Positions 34,132 to 42,401 are shown, counted from the first letter of the stretch. The stretch is DNA of 56,228 bases from Cupriavidus gilardii (GCF_008801915.1 NZ_VZOV01000027.1:1-56228); one strand, 5' to 3'. Numbers and translations are program-made. Notes: a model not told the origin generated them from the sequence alone.

Positions 34132-35055
34132 TCAGGCTCCCATGCAATAACCTGATAGGCCCGGCGGCAGCGATGCCATTTCGGCGTCGATCACCTCGAT
34201 CATCCGCTCGGTGAACCGGTCCACCAGCACGTTGACGGGCCGATTACGGGCGAGCAGCAGATAGCTGACGAACGGAATCTGCGGCTGAAACGGCCGAGCC
34301 ACCACTTCGCCGGCATGCTCGCGCGCGACCAGCGGGTTGACGATGCCCACGCCGAGCCCGAGACCCACCAGCTTGCAGATGGTGGCGCCGTAGGGCGTCT
34401 CGAAATGCATCACGCGCTGGTCATCGCCGGCAAAGGCGGCGTCGACGGCGGCGCGCAGGCCATCGCCGTGGCTCATCGAGATGAACGATTCGCCGGCCAG
34501 GTCCGCGGGCGTGATGACTTCCCGTTCGGCGAGCCGGTGGCCGGGCGGCACCACGCAGCATCCGGCGAGCTGCGCGATGGGCTGGGACTCGGTCACGGCG
34601 GCCGGCGGCAGGAAGGACACCAGTCCCAGGTCGCAGTAGCGGCTGCCGACGCGGTCGGCGACCAGCTGCGTGCTGCCGGTCTCCATCGCGACGTTGACGT
34701 CGGGAAATTCGGCATGAAAACGCTGCAGCACCAGCGGCAGCACCGTCATCGCCAGCGATGGCACCGCGGCAATGCGCAGCCGGCCCTTGCCGAACTGGCG
34801 AATATTGCGGGCGGCGTCCTTCAACGCCTCGAGGCCGACGAACGCGCGCTCCACCTCGCGCAGGAACGCCAATCCCTCCTCGGTCGGCGTCAGCCGGCCG
34901 GCATTGCGCGCGAACAGCGTCAGCCCGGTGGAGTGCTCGAGCTGCGCAATCATCCGGCTGATATTGGGCTGGGAGGTATAGAGTTCGGCCGCTGCCGCGG
35001 TCATCGAGCCGGAGCGCATCACGGCCTGGAACGCACTGATTTCCTTGAACTTCAT
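34132..35055 (-). CDS. LysR-family regulator (OccR/NocR-like class)
   Basis: 307 residues from MKFKEISAFQAVMRSGSMTA, the usual LysR start. The helix-turn-helix continues AAAELYTSQPNISRMIAQLE. The effector domain shows RLRIAAVPSLAMTVLPLVLQ and LVGLGLGVGIVNPLVA. OccR/NocR-type regulators control opine and arginine/ornithine catabolism, which fits the opine-oxidase-like genes downstream. The upstream region has a TATAAC/GTATA half-symmetric stretch near 35130-35150. Confidence 0.88.
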   Translation of the reverse strand: MKFKEISAFQAVMRSGSMTAAAAELYTSQPNISRMIAQLEHSTGLTLFARNAGRLTPTEEGLAFLREVERAFVGLEALKDAARNIRQFGKGRLRIAAVPSLAMTVLPLVLQRFHAEFPDVNVAMETGSTQLVADRVGSRYCDLGLVSFLPPAAVTESQPIAQLAGCCVVPPGHRLAEREVITPADLAGESFISMSHGDGLRAAVDAAFAGDDQRVMHFETPYGATICKLVGLGLGVGIVNPLVAREHAGEVVARPFQPQIPFVSYLLLARNRPVNVLVDRFTERMIEVIDAEMASLPPGLSGYCMGA

Positions 35056-35247
35056 GCCAGGTACGGACTTCGATCGGGGGACGGAGAACGGAAAGACAAG
35101 CCGCGCTCGTGGCGCGCGGCCGCCCGATGGTATAACGAATCCGTATATCCGGTTCCAATAGCCCGGCCTTCCGGTATGACGCCCCGAGCCGGCCGGTTCG
35201 CTTGCGTTCCCTGTGCCGAGCGTAGCCGGCACCGACTGTCTGCCGGC

Positions 35248-36465
35248 TCAGTGATGCAGCAGCGGATAGGCCACCAGACCGATCACGGCGGCACCGAAGA
35301 CGATCACCGGTTCGGTCAGCCTTTTGAACTTGAGCAGCAAGGCGATGGTGATCAGCGCCACCAGGGCGGTGGGCACATCGACGATCGAACGCTTGGCCAG
35401 CACGATCACCGCACCCGAAATGGCGCCGATCGCCGCCGCGGTCACGCCGTCGACGAAGGCGAGGATGCCGGGCAACTTGCCGTATTTCTTGAAGTACGGC
35501 GCCGGCACGATGGTGAACAGGTAGCACGGCAGGAAGGTGGCGACCGCGGCCACGCACGCGCCGGGCGTTCCGGCAATCAGATAGCCGATAAAGCCGACCG
35601 TGATGACGACGGGGCCCGGCGTGATCATCGCCACGGCCACCGCGTCGACGAACTGCCTCTCGTTGAGCCACTGGTGTTCGGTCACCACGCCGCCGTACAG
35701 GAACGGCACGATGGCCAGCCCCGAGCCGAACACAAAGGCGCCGGCCTTCGCAAAGAACAGCCCGATCTGCGTCAGCAGCGGCCAATCGATCGCGCTCAGC
35801 AAGCCGCCCGAGGCGGCAATCGGCGCGGCGGCTGCCGCGTTCAGCCGGTTGGGAAGCCATCGGGGCGGCGCGCGCCAGAACCACACCAGAATGCCTGCGG
35901 CCAGGAACAACCACGCCATCTCCGACTCGGTGATCACGGTCACCGCCGCCAGCACCAGGTAGACGGCCCACAGCAACCTGTCCTTGCCGACGCTCTTGCT
36001 GGTGAGCTTGTACGCACTGATGGCAATGATGCCGATCACGGCCGCGCTGACGCCGTAGAACACGGACTGCATCCACGTCAGCCCGCCGAAGCGAACGTAC
36101 GCCCAGCCCAGCGCCACTACCATCAGGAACGACGGCAGCACGAAGGCGATGCCGATCAGCGTCGCGCCCACGATGCGGTAATGCACATAGCCGAGATAGA
36201 TGGCCAACTGCGCGGCCAGCGGCCCTGGCGCCAGTTGTGCGAGCGCGAGGCCCTCCTTGTAGTCGGCCTCGCCAATCCATTGCCGGGATTCGACCAGATC
36301 GCGGTGCATATAGCCGGCCAGCGCCACCGGTCCTCCGAAGCCCAGCGTGCCGAGGCGCAGGAAATACAGCACCAGTTGCCGCAGGGTGTAGCCGGGCCGG
36401 CTGGCGCCCGGTGTGTCATCGGTCGATGCGGGCGGGGTCTTCGGCGGTTGCTGATGCGAGGTCAT
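35248..36465 (-). CDS. chrA: Chromate transporter, long two-domain ChrA
   Basis: 405 residues, the length of two-domain CHR proteins that export chromate. Each half begins with the CHR pattern: LVLYFLRLGTLGFGGPVALA and LFFAKAGAFVFGSGLAIVPF. Each half also has a GxxxxGPVV-like motif (LAQLAPGPLAAQLAIYLGY, MITPGPVVITVGFIGYL). The start at MTSHQQPPKTPP is preferred over the longer frame. No chrB or chrC gene is adjacent. Some relatives carry other anions, so chromate specificity is likely but unproven. Confidence 0.9.
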   Translation of the reverse strand: MTSHQQPPKTPPASTDDTPGASRPGYTLRQLVLYFLRLGTLGFGGPVALAGYMHRDLVESRQWIGEADYKEGLALAQLAPGPLAAQLAIYLGYVHYRIVGATLIGIAFVLPSFLMVVALGWAYVRFGGLTWMQSVFYGVSAAVIGIIAISAYKLTSKSVGKDRLLWAVYLVLAAVTVITESEMAWLFLAAGILVWFWRAPPRWLPNRLNAAAAAPIAASGGLLSAIDWPLLTQIGLFFAKAGAFVFGSGLAIVPFLYGGVVTEHQWLNERQFVDAVAVAMITPGPVVITVGFIGYLIAGTPGACVAAVATFLPCYLFTIVPAPYFKKYGKLPGILAFVDGVTAAAIGAISGAVIVLAKRSIVDVPTALVALITIALLLKFKRLTEPVIVFGAAVIGLVAYPLLHH

Positions 36466-36609
36466 GGTTGGCGATCGGCCCCGTAGGTGGCATACCGCGA
36501 GCATATGCAGGCCGATCGATCGCGGCAACACCGTAGAAACCGCCATGGCGGCCCTCGCCGGGGCATGCGGGCGGATCGGGCCGCTCAGGCTGATCCGCCT
36601 CCCCTGCGC

Positions 36610-36615
36610 TATACT
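36610..36615 (+). promoter_or_regulatory. Probable -10 box of the trpS leader transcript
   Basis: TATACT lies 8 bases before an ATG (36624) and 26 before the leader ATG at 36642. A convincing -35 is not visible. Transcription would start at about 36622-36624. Confidence 0.45.
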
Positions 36616-36641
36616 CGCTCCTCATGGAAACGAAGCCCAAT

Positions 36642-36698
36642 ATGAACGCCTGCACGAGGCACAGCACGCCCTCCCGGCAATATTGGTGGCGCGCCTGA
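36642..36698 (+). CDS. trpS leader peptide with tandem Trp codons
   Basis: 18 residues, MNACTRHSTPSRQYWWRA, with two adjacent TGG codons at 36684-36689 and a TGA at 36696-36698. An in-frame ATG six codons upstream (36624) could extend it to 24 residues, possibly as a leaderless message. Its role would be to sense charged tRNA-Trp: a ribosome stalled at the Trp codons changes the folding of the RNA that follows. Tandem Trp codons are otherwise very unlikely in so short an ORF directly before trpS. Confidence 0.75.
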   Translation: MNACTRHSTPSRQYWWRA

Positions 36699-36761
36699 CC
36701 CAGGCGGCCCGTTTCCACACGCACCTCGAAAACGCGATGCCGCCAGCCTGCTGGCGGCATC
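36692..36761 (+). promoter_or_regulatory. Transcription attenuator upstream of trpS
   Basis: Four segments can pair alternatively. Segment 1 CGCCTG (36692-36697, the last leader codons and stop) pairs with segment 2 CAGGCG (36701-36706). Segment 3 GATGCCGCCAGC (36736-36747) pairs perfectly with segment 4 GCTGGCGGCATC (36750-36761), followed by TTCGT. GGCGGC of segment 2 (36703-36708) can pair instead with GCCGCC of segment 3 (36739-36744), which would block the 3:4 hairpin. A ribosome stalled at the Trp codons covers segment 1 and favours 2:3 (read-through). A ribosome at the stop covers segment 2 and favours 3:4. The T-run after 3:4 is weak. Confidence 0.7.
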
Positions 36762-36812
36762 TTCGTATCTGCGCACAGTGGCTGGTGGTGTCGACAACCG
36801 GAACACCATCGA

Positions 36813-37829
36813 ATGACCACGACCTCCCGACCTGTCATCCTGACCGGCGACCGCACCACCGGTCCCCTTCATCTCGGCCACTACATCGGCTCGCTGCGCT
36901 CGCGCGTGCAGCTGCAACACGAAGCGAAGCAGTTCCTGCTGCTCGCCGATACGCAGGCGATGACCGACAACGTCGGCCGTCATCAGCAAGTCACCGAGAA
37001 CGTCGTCGAGGTCGCGCTCGACTATCTCGCCGTCGGCATCGACCCGGACAAGTCCACGATCTTCATCCAGTCGCAGGTGCCCGAGCTGGCGGAACTGACG
37101 CAATACCTGCTGAACCTGGTGACGGTCTCTCGCCTCGAGCGCAATCCGACCATCAAGGAAGAGATCCGGTTGCGCGGCTTCGAGCGCGACATCCCTGCCG
37201 GCTTTCTGACCTATCCGGTGAGCCAGGCCGCCGATATCACCGCCTTCAAGGCGACCCTCGTGCCGGTCGGGGACGACCAGCAGCCGATGATCGAGCAGAC
37301 CAACGAGCTGGTACGCCGCTTCAACCAGACGGTCGGACGCGACGTGCTGGTCGAATGCCGGGCCGTGCTGTCGCAGGTGCCGCGGCTGCCCGGCATCGAC
37401 GGCAAGGCGAAGATGAGCAAGTCGCTCGGCAACGCCATCACGCTCGGTGCCACGCCTGACGAGATTTCGAAGGCGGTCCACGCGATGTACACCGACCCGA
37501 ATCATCTGCGGGTCAGCGATCCGGGCCAGGTCGAGGGCAACGTCGTCTTCATGTTCCTCGATGCGTTCGATCCGGATACCGCTGCGATCGACGAGATGAA
37601 GGCCCACTATCGCCGTGGCGGCCTTGGCGACAGCGTCGTCAAGCGCCGGCTCGACGAGCGCCTGCAGGCGCTGATCGCGCCGATCCGCGAGCGGCGCCGC
37701 GAGTTCGAGCGCGACCGCGCCGGCGTGCTGGAGATCCTGCGGCAAGGCACGATGCGTGCGCGGGAAACCGCCGGGGCGACGCTCGCCGAGGTCAAGGGGG
37801 CGCTGGGCTTGAATTACTTTGGCGCCTGA
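36813..37829 (+). CDS. trpS: Tryptophanyl-tRNA synthetase
   Basis: 338 residues, the size of bacterial TrpRS. It charges tRNA-Trp. The HIGH-type motif is TTGPLHLGHYIGS and the KMSKS motif is AKMSKSLGNAI. The ATP/tryptophan pocket region VPVGDDQQPMIEQTNELVRR is present. The gene begins 115 bp after the leader peptide stop and appears to be controlled by the attenuator there. No other tryptophan gene is in the window. Confidence 0.97.
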   Translation: MTTTSRPVILTGDRTTGPLHLGHYIGSLRSRVQLQHEAKQFLLLADTQAMTDNVGRHQQVTENVVEVALDYLAVGIDPDKSTIFIQSQVPELAELTQYLLNLVTVSRLERNPTIKEEIRLRGFERDIPAGFLTYPVSQAADITAFKATLVPVGDDQQPMIEQTNELVRRFNQTVGRDVLVECRAVLSQVPRLPGIDGKAKMSKSLGNAITLGATPDEISKAVHAMYTDPNHLRVSDPGQVEGNVVFMFLDAFDPDTAAIDEMKAHYRRGGLGDSVVKRRLDERLQALIAPIRERRREFERDRAGVLEILRQGTMRARETAGATLAEVKGALGLNYFGA

Positions 37830-38062
37830 ATCGCCGGGCTCTGAGGCAGGGTCGCTCAGGTCTGCGGACCGGACTGCCGGACGCGCCGCACCGTGCAGGA
37901 TCGTCCTGCGAGCGCTCTCCGGCCACGCGGCGTGCAGAAAGTCACGCGCGCATCCGCATTTCGACGTACTCTGATCCAAAGCACCGCAGTGCCTGCAACA
38001 CGTCCGTCCCCTTGCCGGAGCCCCGCGCAAAGGGCGGCCGCTCGACAACGACGGAGACAGCG

Positions 38063-38311
38063 ATGACCAGGCAGATCAAGAACAAGGCGGAAATCCGCGC
38101 CATGATCCGGGCCGAGCAGGCCAAATGGCCCGAGTGCAAGGAGGCGTGCTTCGGCGATATCTGCGTGCAGGCGCCCGACGCCACGGGCTGCAACTGGGGG
38201 CTCTCGAAGATGGAAGGCGAGCATGCCGAGGCATGCATGGCAAGGATCCAGCCTTTCATCGAATCGATGAAGGCTCAGTTCAGTGTTCCCGAGGAAGAGA
38301 AACGGGGCTGA
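38063..38311 (+). CDS. Small Cys-containing hypothetical protein
   Basis: 82 residues, no family recognised. It is helical and charged, with Cys in WPECKEACFGDICVQAPD, TGCNWG and AEACMARI (five in all), suggesting a metal site or disulfides. GGAGA lies 6-10 bases before the ATG. It converges with the minus-strand gene at 38320, eight bases apart. Confidence 0.7.
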   Translation: MTRQIKNKAEIRAMIRAEQAKWPECKEACFGDICVQAPDATGCNWGLSKMEGEHAEACMARIQPFIESMKAQFSVPEEEKRG

Positions 38312-38319
38312 CCGGGAGG

Positions 38320-38691
38320 TCAATGCGGCAAATCCTCGACGGAAAGCAGCCGCACCGCTGTCTCCTCGTCGAGATCGAGCCGGTACTTTGTCGCCAGGTA
38401 GCGCGCCAGATTGGCAATGCGGGACGGCGTCCTTCCCGCGGCCTGCAACTGCGCCCGGTAGGCCTCGACCTCGCAGGCCTGGCGATAGGCCTTCGACAGC
38501 AGATATCGCGGCCCGTGCGTGAACGGCCGGCGCCAGAACTGGCGCACATGAACCAGCTCATGCGCGATCAGCCCGGCCGACACGCCGGGGCGAAGCAGCA
38601 CGATCGGGCCGAGACTGATGCCGTCGAAATGCCGGGGGACAAGCCAGCGGCTTTCAACCAGCAGGCACCTGGGGTCGCGCAACGCCTTCAT
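38320..38691 (-). CDS. Putative zincin-like protein (HELVH)
   Basis: 123 residues from MKALRDPRCLLVESRW; an ATG at 38751 would overlap the previous gene by 41 bp. The centre has GLIAHELVHVRQFWRRP, an HExxH zinc-protease signature, with a helix ending EVEAYRAQL that could give the third ligand (Glu). The fold resembles small DUF4157-like metallopeptidase domains. It is unclear whether it is an active protease. It is probably transcribed with the small membrane gene upstream. Confidence 0.7.
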   Translation of the reverse strand: MKALRDPRCLLVESRWLVPRHFDGISLGPIVLLRPGVSAGLIAHELVHVRQFWRRPFTHGPRYLLSKAYRQACEVEAYRAQLQAAGRTPSRIANLARYLATKYRLDLDEETAVRLLSVEDLPH

Positions 38692-38710
38692 CGGGACGAT
38701 CTGCCTTGCA

Positions 38711-38881
38711 TCAGCCTTGCGGGCCCGCCCCCGAATCGCGATCCAGCGCATCGCGGATCAGGGCGCGCCCCTTCGGCGGCGCTGCGAGGTACGCCAGGTA
38801 CATGGAAGCAGCCAGCGCGAGCCCGGCCACGGCAAAGGCAATGAACGTCGTGCCGGCGATGCCGAGTTTTCCATCGGACAT
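38711..38881 (-). CDS. Small single-helix membrane protein
   Basis: 56 residues starting MSDGKLGIAGTTFIAFAVAG; one membrane helix (about 8-33) and a basic cytoplasmic tail (PPKGRALIRDALDRD). GGAGAT lies 6 bases before the ATG, a strong ribosome site. It lies 19 bp upstream of the HELVH gene on the same strand. Function unknown. Confidence 0.65.
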   Translation of the reverse strand: MSDGKLGIAGTTFIAFAVAGLALAASMYLAYLAAPPKGRALIRDALDRDSGAGPQG

Positions 38882-39084
38882 ATTGATCTCCAGTGAGTGA
38901 GCCAAAGCGGTCGTACAGCAGGGTAATCCATTGACGCCAAGCAAGCCTTGCGCCACCACTGGAATGCAGCGGCTGCCGTTGTACAGGCCGACGCGGGCGG
39001 TAAAGATTGCCCGCCCGCCGCAAAAACGGCGCTCGATTGTCGCCTGCGCCGGTGCCTCGCAGACAGCGCGATAATAGCCCCGCC

Positions 39085-39594
39085 ATGCTGCCGAACACGC
39101 CCACCATTCCCTCCTTCGAATCCCCGATCGAATTGCTGACCGCCTGCCACGACAAGGCCCGCCGTTTTGCATCGCTGTGCGGCCGCCTTGCCGAACACAC
39201 CGCCCGGCATGGTGCGGACGACCAGGCACGCACCGCGGCAGCCGGCATCGTGCGGTACTTCACGATTGCCGCGCCCTTGCATCACGCCGATGAAGAAACG
39301 GATCTGTTCCCTGCCCTGCGCGCGCTCGGCGACGACGCGCTGACGGCCGCGATGCGGGCGCTGGAGGACGACCACGACGCGCTGGACGCGTTGTGGCATC
39401 AGGCCCGGCCGTGGCTGGAGGCAGTGCAGCAGGGTTCGGCCGGCGCCGCGCCGGACGCCCTCGCGGAGTTCGCCGCGCGCTATCTGCGGCACGTCGAGCG
39501 AGAAGAGCGCGAGGTCTTTCCCTTTGCGACCCGCCTGCCCGAGCCGACGTTGCGGGCCATCGGCCAACGGATGGCGCAGCGCCGCGGCGCCTGA
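39085..39594 (+). CDS. Hemerythrin-like (HHE cation-binding) protein
   Basis: 169 residues. A four-helix di-iron or heme-interacting fold is indicated by ACHDKARRFASLCGRLAEH, the LHHADEETDLFPAL motif, LEDDHDALDALW and LRHVEREEREVFPFA. His and Glu/Asp recur at the expected positions. Such proteins act in oxygen, nitrosative or redox sensing. It is divergent from the small membrane gene and precedes the arsenic operon by about 100 bp. Confidence 0.85.
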   Translation: MLPNTPTIPSFESPIELLTACHDKARRFASLCGRLAEHTARHGADDQARTAAAGIVRYFTIAAPLHHADEETDLFPALRALGDDALTAAMRALEDDHDALDALWHQARPWLEAVQQGSAGAAPDALAEFAARYLRHVEREEREVFPFATRLPEPTLRAIGQRMAQRRGA

Positions 39595-39663
39595 GGTGGC
39601 GTGGCGCCGCCGCCCTCGACCGGGACAGGAACGGGTGGTGCGCACGTCGTCCGAGCGCCTTGC

Positions 39664-39708
39664 TTGCATGGTTTCCATGTTTCGAATATATTCGAAACAT
39701 GGAAACCA
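39664..39708 (+). promoter_or_regulatory. arsR promoter with perfect 40-bp palindromic operator
   Basis: -35 TTGCAT (39664-39669), 17-bp spacer, -10 TATATT (39687-39692). A perfect palindrome runs from 39669 to 39708 (half-site from TGGTTTCCATG to TTCGAATA). It covers spacer, -10, start site and the arsR ATG at 39699. The predicted transcription start falls on or next to the A of that ATG, so the message would be leaderless. No ribosome site precedes arsR. Confidence 0.75.
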
Positions 39709-40055
39709 ATACCGCCCTCGAGGCCCTCTCCGCCCTCGCCCATTCCGTTCGGCTGGCCGTCTTCCGCATGCTGGTCCAGGCTGGTCCGGAAGGCCTGCCT
39801 GCCGGCCGGATCGCCGAGCTGATGGAAATGCCCGCCTCGTCGCTGTCCTTTCACCTGAAGGAACTGCATCGGGCCGGCCTGCTGCGCAGCCGGCAGGACG
39901 GCCGCTCGATCATCTACATGGCCCGCTACGAGACGATGAATGCGCTGCTCGGCTACCTGACGGAGAACTGCTGCGGCGGCAATCCGTGTTCCCCGGTGTC
40001 CGGTTGTTCCACCGTATCGGTGTCGTCGCCGCGCGTCGTGGAGCCGAAGGCATGA
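39699..40055 (+). CDS. arsR: ArsR-family arsenic-responsive repressor
   Basis: 118 residues. The winged helix is LPAGRIAELMEMPASSLSFH with LKELHRAGLL and RQDGRSIIYMAR. The classical CVC metal box of the E. coli type is absent. Instead Cys91, Cys92 and Cys97 (ENCCGGNPC) near the C-terminus resemble the alternative As(III) site of Acidithiobacillus-type ArsR. It would repress its own operon from the palindrome covering its start. Its TGA overlaps the acr3 ATG. Confidence 0.92.
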   Translation: METNTALEALSALAHSVRLAVFRMLVQAGPEGLPAGRIAELMEMPASSLSFHLKELHRAGLLRSRQDGRSIIYMARYETMNALLGYLTENCCGGNPCSPVSGCSTVSVSSPRVVEPKA

Positions 40056-41128
40056 CGGCGGCGGAACGAGCGGCGGAACAGACGGCGACGATATCGCCGG
40101 CCGGCGGCATCGGCTTTTTCGAGCGCTATCTGACGATCTGGGTCGCGCTGTGCATCGTGGCCGGGGTCCTGCTCGGCCAGTGGTTTCCCGGCGTGTTCCA
40201 GGCCATCGGTGCGATGGAAGTCGCGCAGGTCAACCTGCCGGTCGGGCTGCTGATCTGGGTGATGATCATCCCGATGCTGATCAAGATCGATTTCGGCGCG
40301 ATGGGTCAGGTGGCGGGCCACTGGCGCGGCATCGGCGTGACGCTGTTCGTCAACTGGCTGGTCAAGCCGTTCTCGATGGCGCTGCTCGCGTGGATCTTCG
40401 TGCGGCATCTGTTTGCGCCGTGGCTGCCGGCCGAACAGCTGGACAGCTATGTGGCCGGCCTGATCCTGCTGGCGGCGGCGCCCTGCACCGCGATGGTCTT
40501 TGTCTGGTCGCAGCTGTGCAAGGGCGATCCGTATTTCACGCTGTCGCAGGTCGCCGTCAACGACGCCATCATGGTGGTGGCGTTCGCGCCGGTGGTCGCG
40601 CTGCTGCTCGGGCTGTCGTCGATCACGGTGCCGTGGGACACGCTGATCGTCTCGGTGGTGCTGTACATCGTGATCCCGGTGCTGATCGCGCAGGCGATCC
40701 GCAAGCTGCTGCTGGCGCGCGGCGAAGCGACGTATCGGCGCGTGACCGGCGCGCTCGGCCCGTATTCGATCGCCGCGCTGCTGGCAACGCTGGTCTTGCT
40801 GTTCGGCTTCCAGGGCAATGCGATCGTCGAACAGCCGTTGATCATCCTGTTGCTGGCCGTGCCGATCCTGATCCAGGTCGTGCTCAATTCCGGCCTGGCC
40901 TATTTCCTGAACCGCAAGCTGGGCGTGGCGCATTGCGTCGCCGGCCCGTCCGCGCTGATCGGCGCCAGCAACTTCTTCGAGCTGGCCGTCGCCACGGCGA
41001 TCAGCCTGTTCGGCTTCGAATCCGGGGCGGCGCTGGCCACCGTGGTCGGCGTGCTGATCGAGGTGCCGATCATGCTGCTGGTCGTCGGCGTGGTCAATCG
41101 CTCGCAACGCTGGTACGAAGCCTCCTGA
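40052..41128 (+). CDS. acr3: Arsenite efflux permease Acr3
   Basis: 358 residues with about 10 membrane helices; exports As(III). Conserved segments are IPMLIKIDFGAM, NWLVKPFSMALLAWIF, LLAAAPCTAMVFVWSQL (the essential Cys), GDPYFTLSQVAVNDAIM, and PSALIGASNFFELAVATAIS. Translation is coupled to arsR by an ATGA overlap. arsC follows after 24 bp. Confidence 0.95.
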   Translation: MTAAERAAEQTATISPAGGIGFFERYLTIWVALCIVAGVLLGQWFPGVFQAIGAMEVAQVNLPVGLLIWVMIIPMLIKIDFGAMGQVAGHWRGIGVTLFVNWLVKPFSMALLAWIFVRHLFAPWLPAEQLDSYVAGLILLAAAPCTAMVFVWSQLCKGDPYFTLSQVAVNDAIMVVAFAPVVALLLGLSSITVPWDTLIVSVVLYIVIPVLIAQAIRKLLLARGEATYRRVTGALGPYSIAALLATLVLLFGFQGNAIVEQPLIILLLAVPILIQVVLNSGLAYFLNRKLGVAHCVAGPSALIGASNFFELAVATAISLFGFESGAALATVVGVLIEVPIMLLVVGVVNRSQRWYEAS

Positions 41129-41152
41129 GAAACGCCCCGGATAAAAAACGTC

Positions 41153-41581
41153 ATGTCCGCTGTCACGATCTATCACAACCCCGCCTGCGGTACGTCCCGC
41201 AACACGCTGGCAATGATTCGCAATGCCGGCATCGAACCCACGGTCATCGAGTACCTGAAGACGCCGCCCACGCGCGGCGAACTCGAAGGCATGATCCGGC
41301 AGGCCGGCCTGAGCGTGCGCGAAGCCATTCGCGAAAAGGGCACACCCTATGCCGAGCTCGGCCTCGACGATCCGTCGCTGACCGATGACCAGTTGCTCGA
41401 CGCGATGCTGGCGAACCCGATCCTGATCAATCGGCCGTTCGTGGTCACCGAACTTGGCGTTCGGCTGTGCCGGCCGTCGGAACTGGTGCTAGACATCCTG
41501 CCCTCGCCGCAGCAAGGTCCGTTTGCCAAGGAGGACGGTGAGCTGGTCATCGACGCCCAGGGCCGGAGGGTCGGCCGATGA
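41153..41581 (+). CDS. arsC: Arsenate reductase, glutaredoxin-dependent
   Basis: 142 residues. Reduces arsenate to arsenite with glutathione and glutaredoxin. The active-site Cys12 is in YHNPACGTSRNTLAMIR. The conserved Arg region NRPFVVTELGVRLCRPSE is present. It overlaps arsH by 4 bp (ATGA). Confidence 0.96.
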   Translation: MSAVTIYHNPACGTSRNTLAMIRNAGIEPTVIEYLKTPPTRGELEGMIRQAGLSVREAIREKGTPYAELGLDDPSLTDDQLLDAMLANPILINRPFVVTELGVRLCRPSELVLDILPSPQQGPFAKEDGELVIDAQGRRVGR

Positions 41582-42342
41582 GCGCCGACCTGCCCAACGT
41601 CGTGCCGTCGCTGCTCGACATTCCCGACCCGCGCAAGCTGGAGCCGGCGAAGACCAGCACCCACCCGCCGCGCATCCTGCTGCTGTACGGCTCGCTGCGC
41701 GCAACATCGTACAGCCGGCTGCTTACGCTGGAGGCCGAACGCATCCTCAAGCGCCTTGGCGCCGAAACGCGCGTGTTCGATCCGCACGCGCTGCCGATCG
41801 CGGACAGCGTGCCGGCGGACCACCCCAAGGTCGCCGAGCTGCGCAAGCTGTCCGAATGGTCGGAGGGCCAGGTCTGGTGCAGCCCCGAACGCCATGGCAC
41901 GCTGACCGCTGTCTTCAAGAGCCAGATCGACTGGCTGCCGCTGGAGAGCGGCGGCATTCGGCCGACCCAGGGCCGCACACTGGCGGTGATGCAGGTCTGC
42001 GGCGGCTCGCAGTCCTTCAACGCCGTCAATGCGCTGCGCGTGCTGGGCCGCTGGATGCGGATGGTCACGATTCCGAACCAGTCGTCGGTACCGAAGGCGT
42101 ATCAGGAATTCGATGCGAGCGGCCGCATGAAGCCGTCGTCGTATTACGACCGCGTGGTCGACGTCATGGAAGAACTGATCAAGTTCACCTTGCTGACGCG
42201 CGACCGCTCCGACTATCTGACCGACCGCTACAGCGAGCGCAAGGAGGCCGCGCCGGCGGTCGCCACGACACTGACCGCCGCGGCGATGCGCCACGAGCAG
42301 GACGCCAAGGTCGGCGACACCGACGACGGCGAGGTGGAATAA
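41578..42342 (+). CDS. arsH: Organoarsenical oxidase ArsH (NADPH-dependent FMN reductase)
   Basis: 254 residues, flavodoxin-like. The FMN-binding loop is LLLYGSLRATSYSRLL. The ArsH signature CSPERHGTLTAVFKSQIDWL is complete, as is VMQVCGGSQSFNAVN. ArsH oxidises trivalent organoarsenicals to less toxic pentavalent forms. It closes the arsR-acr3-arsC-arsH operon. A charged tail of about 20 residues follows the fold. Confidence 0.95.
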   Translation: MSADLPNVVPSLLDIPDPRKLEPAKTSTHPPRILLLYGSLRATSYSRLLTLEAERILKRLGAETRVFDPHALPIADSVPADHPKVAELRKLSEWSEGQVWCSPERHGTLTAVFKSQIDWLPLESGGIRPTQGRTLAVMQVCGGSQSFNAVNALRVLGRWMRMVTIPNQSSVPKAYQEFDASGRMKPSSYYDRVVDVMEELIKFTLLTRDRSDYLTDRYSERKEAAPAVATTLTAAAMRHEQDAKVGDTDDGEVE

Positions 42343-42401
42343 GGCAGCCTTCTGCCGGAGCGAACACGCCGGCACGAGCGCCGACGGTAGATCCGGCCGC
42401 C

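Noticed and set aside
34315..36486. 723-codon plus-strand open frame
   Set aside because: It is antisense to the LysR and chrA genes, with shadow-type composition and no motif.
37830..38062. Possible regulatory RNA between trpS and the 38063 gene
   Set aside because: Only short GC-rich pairings are visible, with no T-run or conserved motif that I can name.
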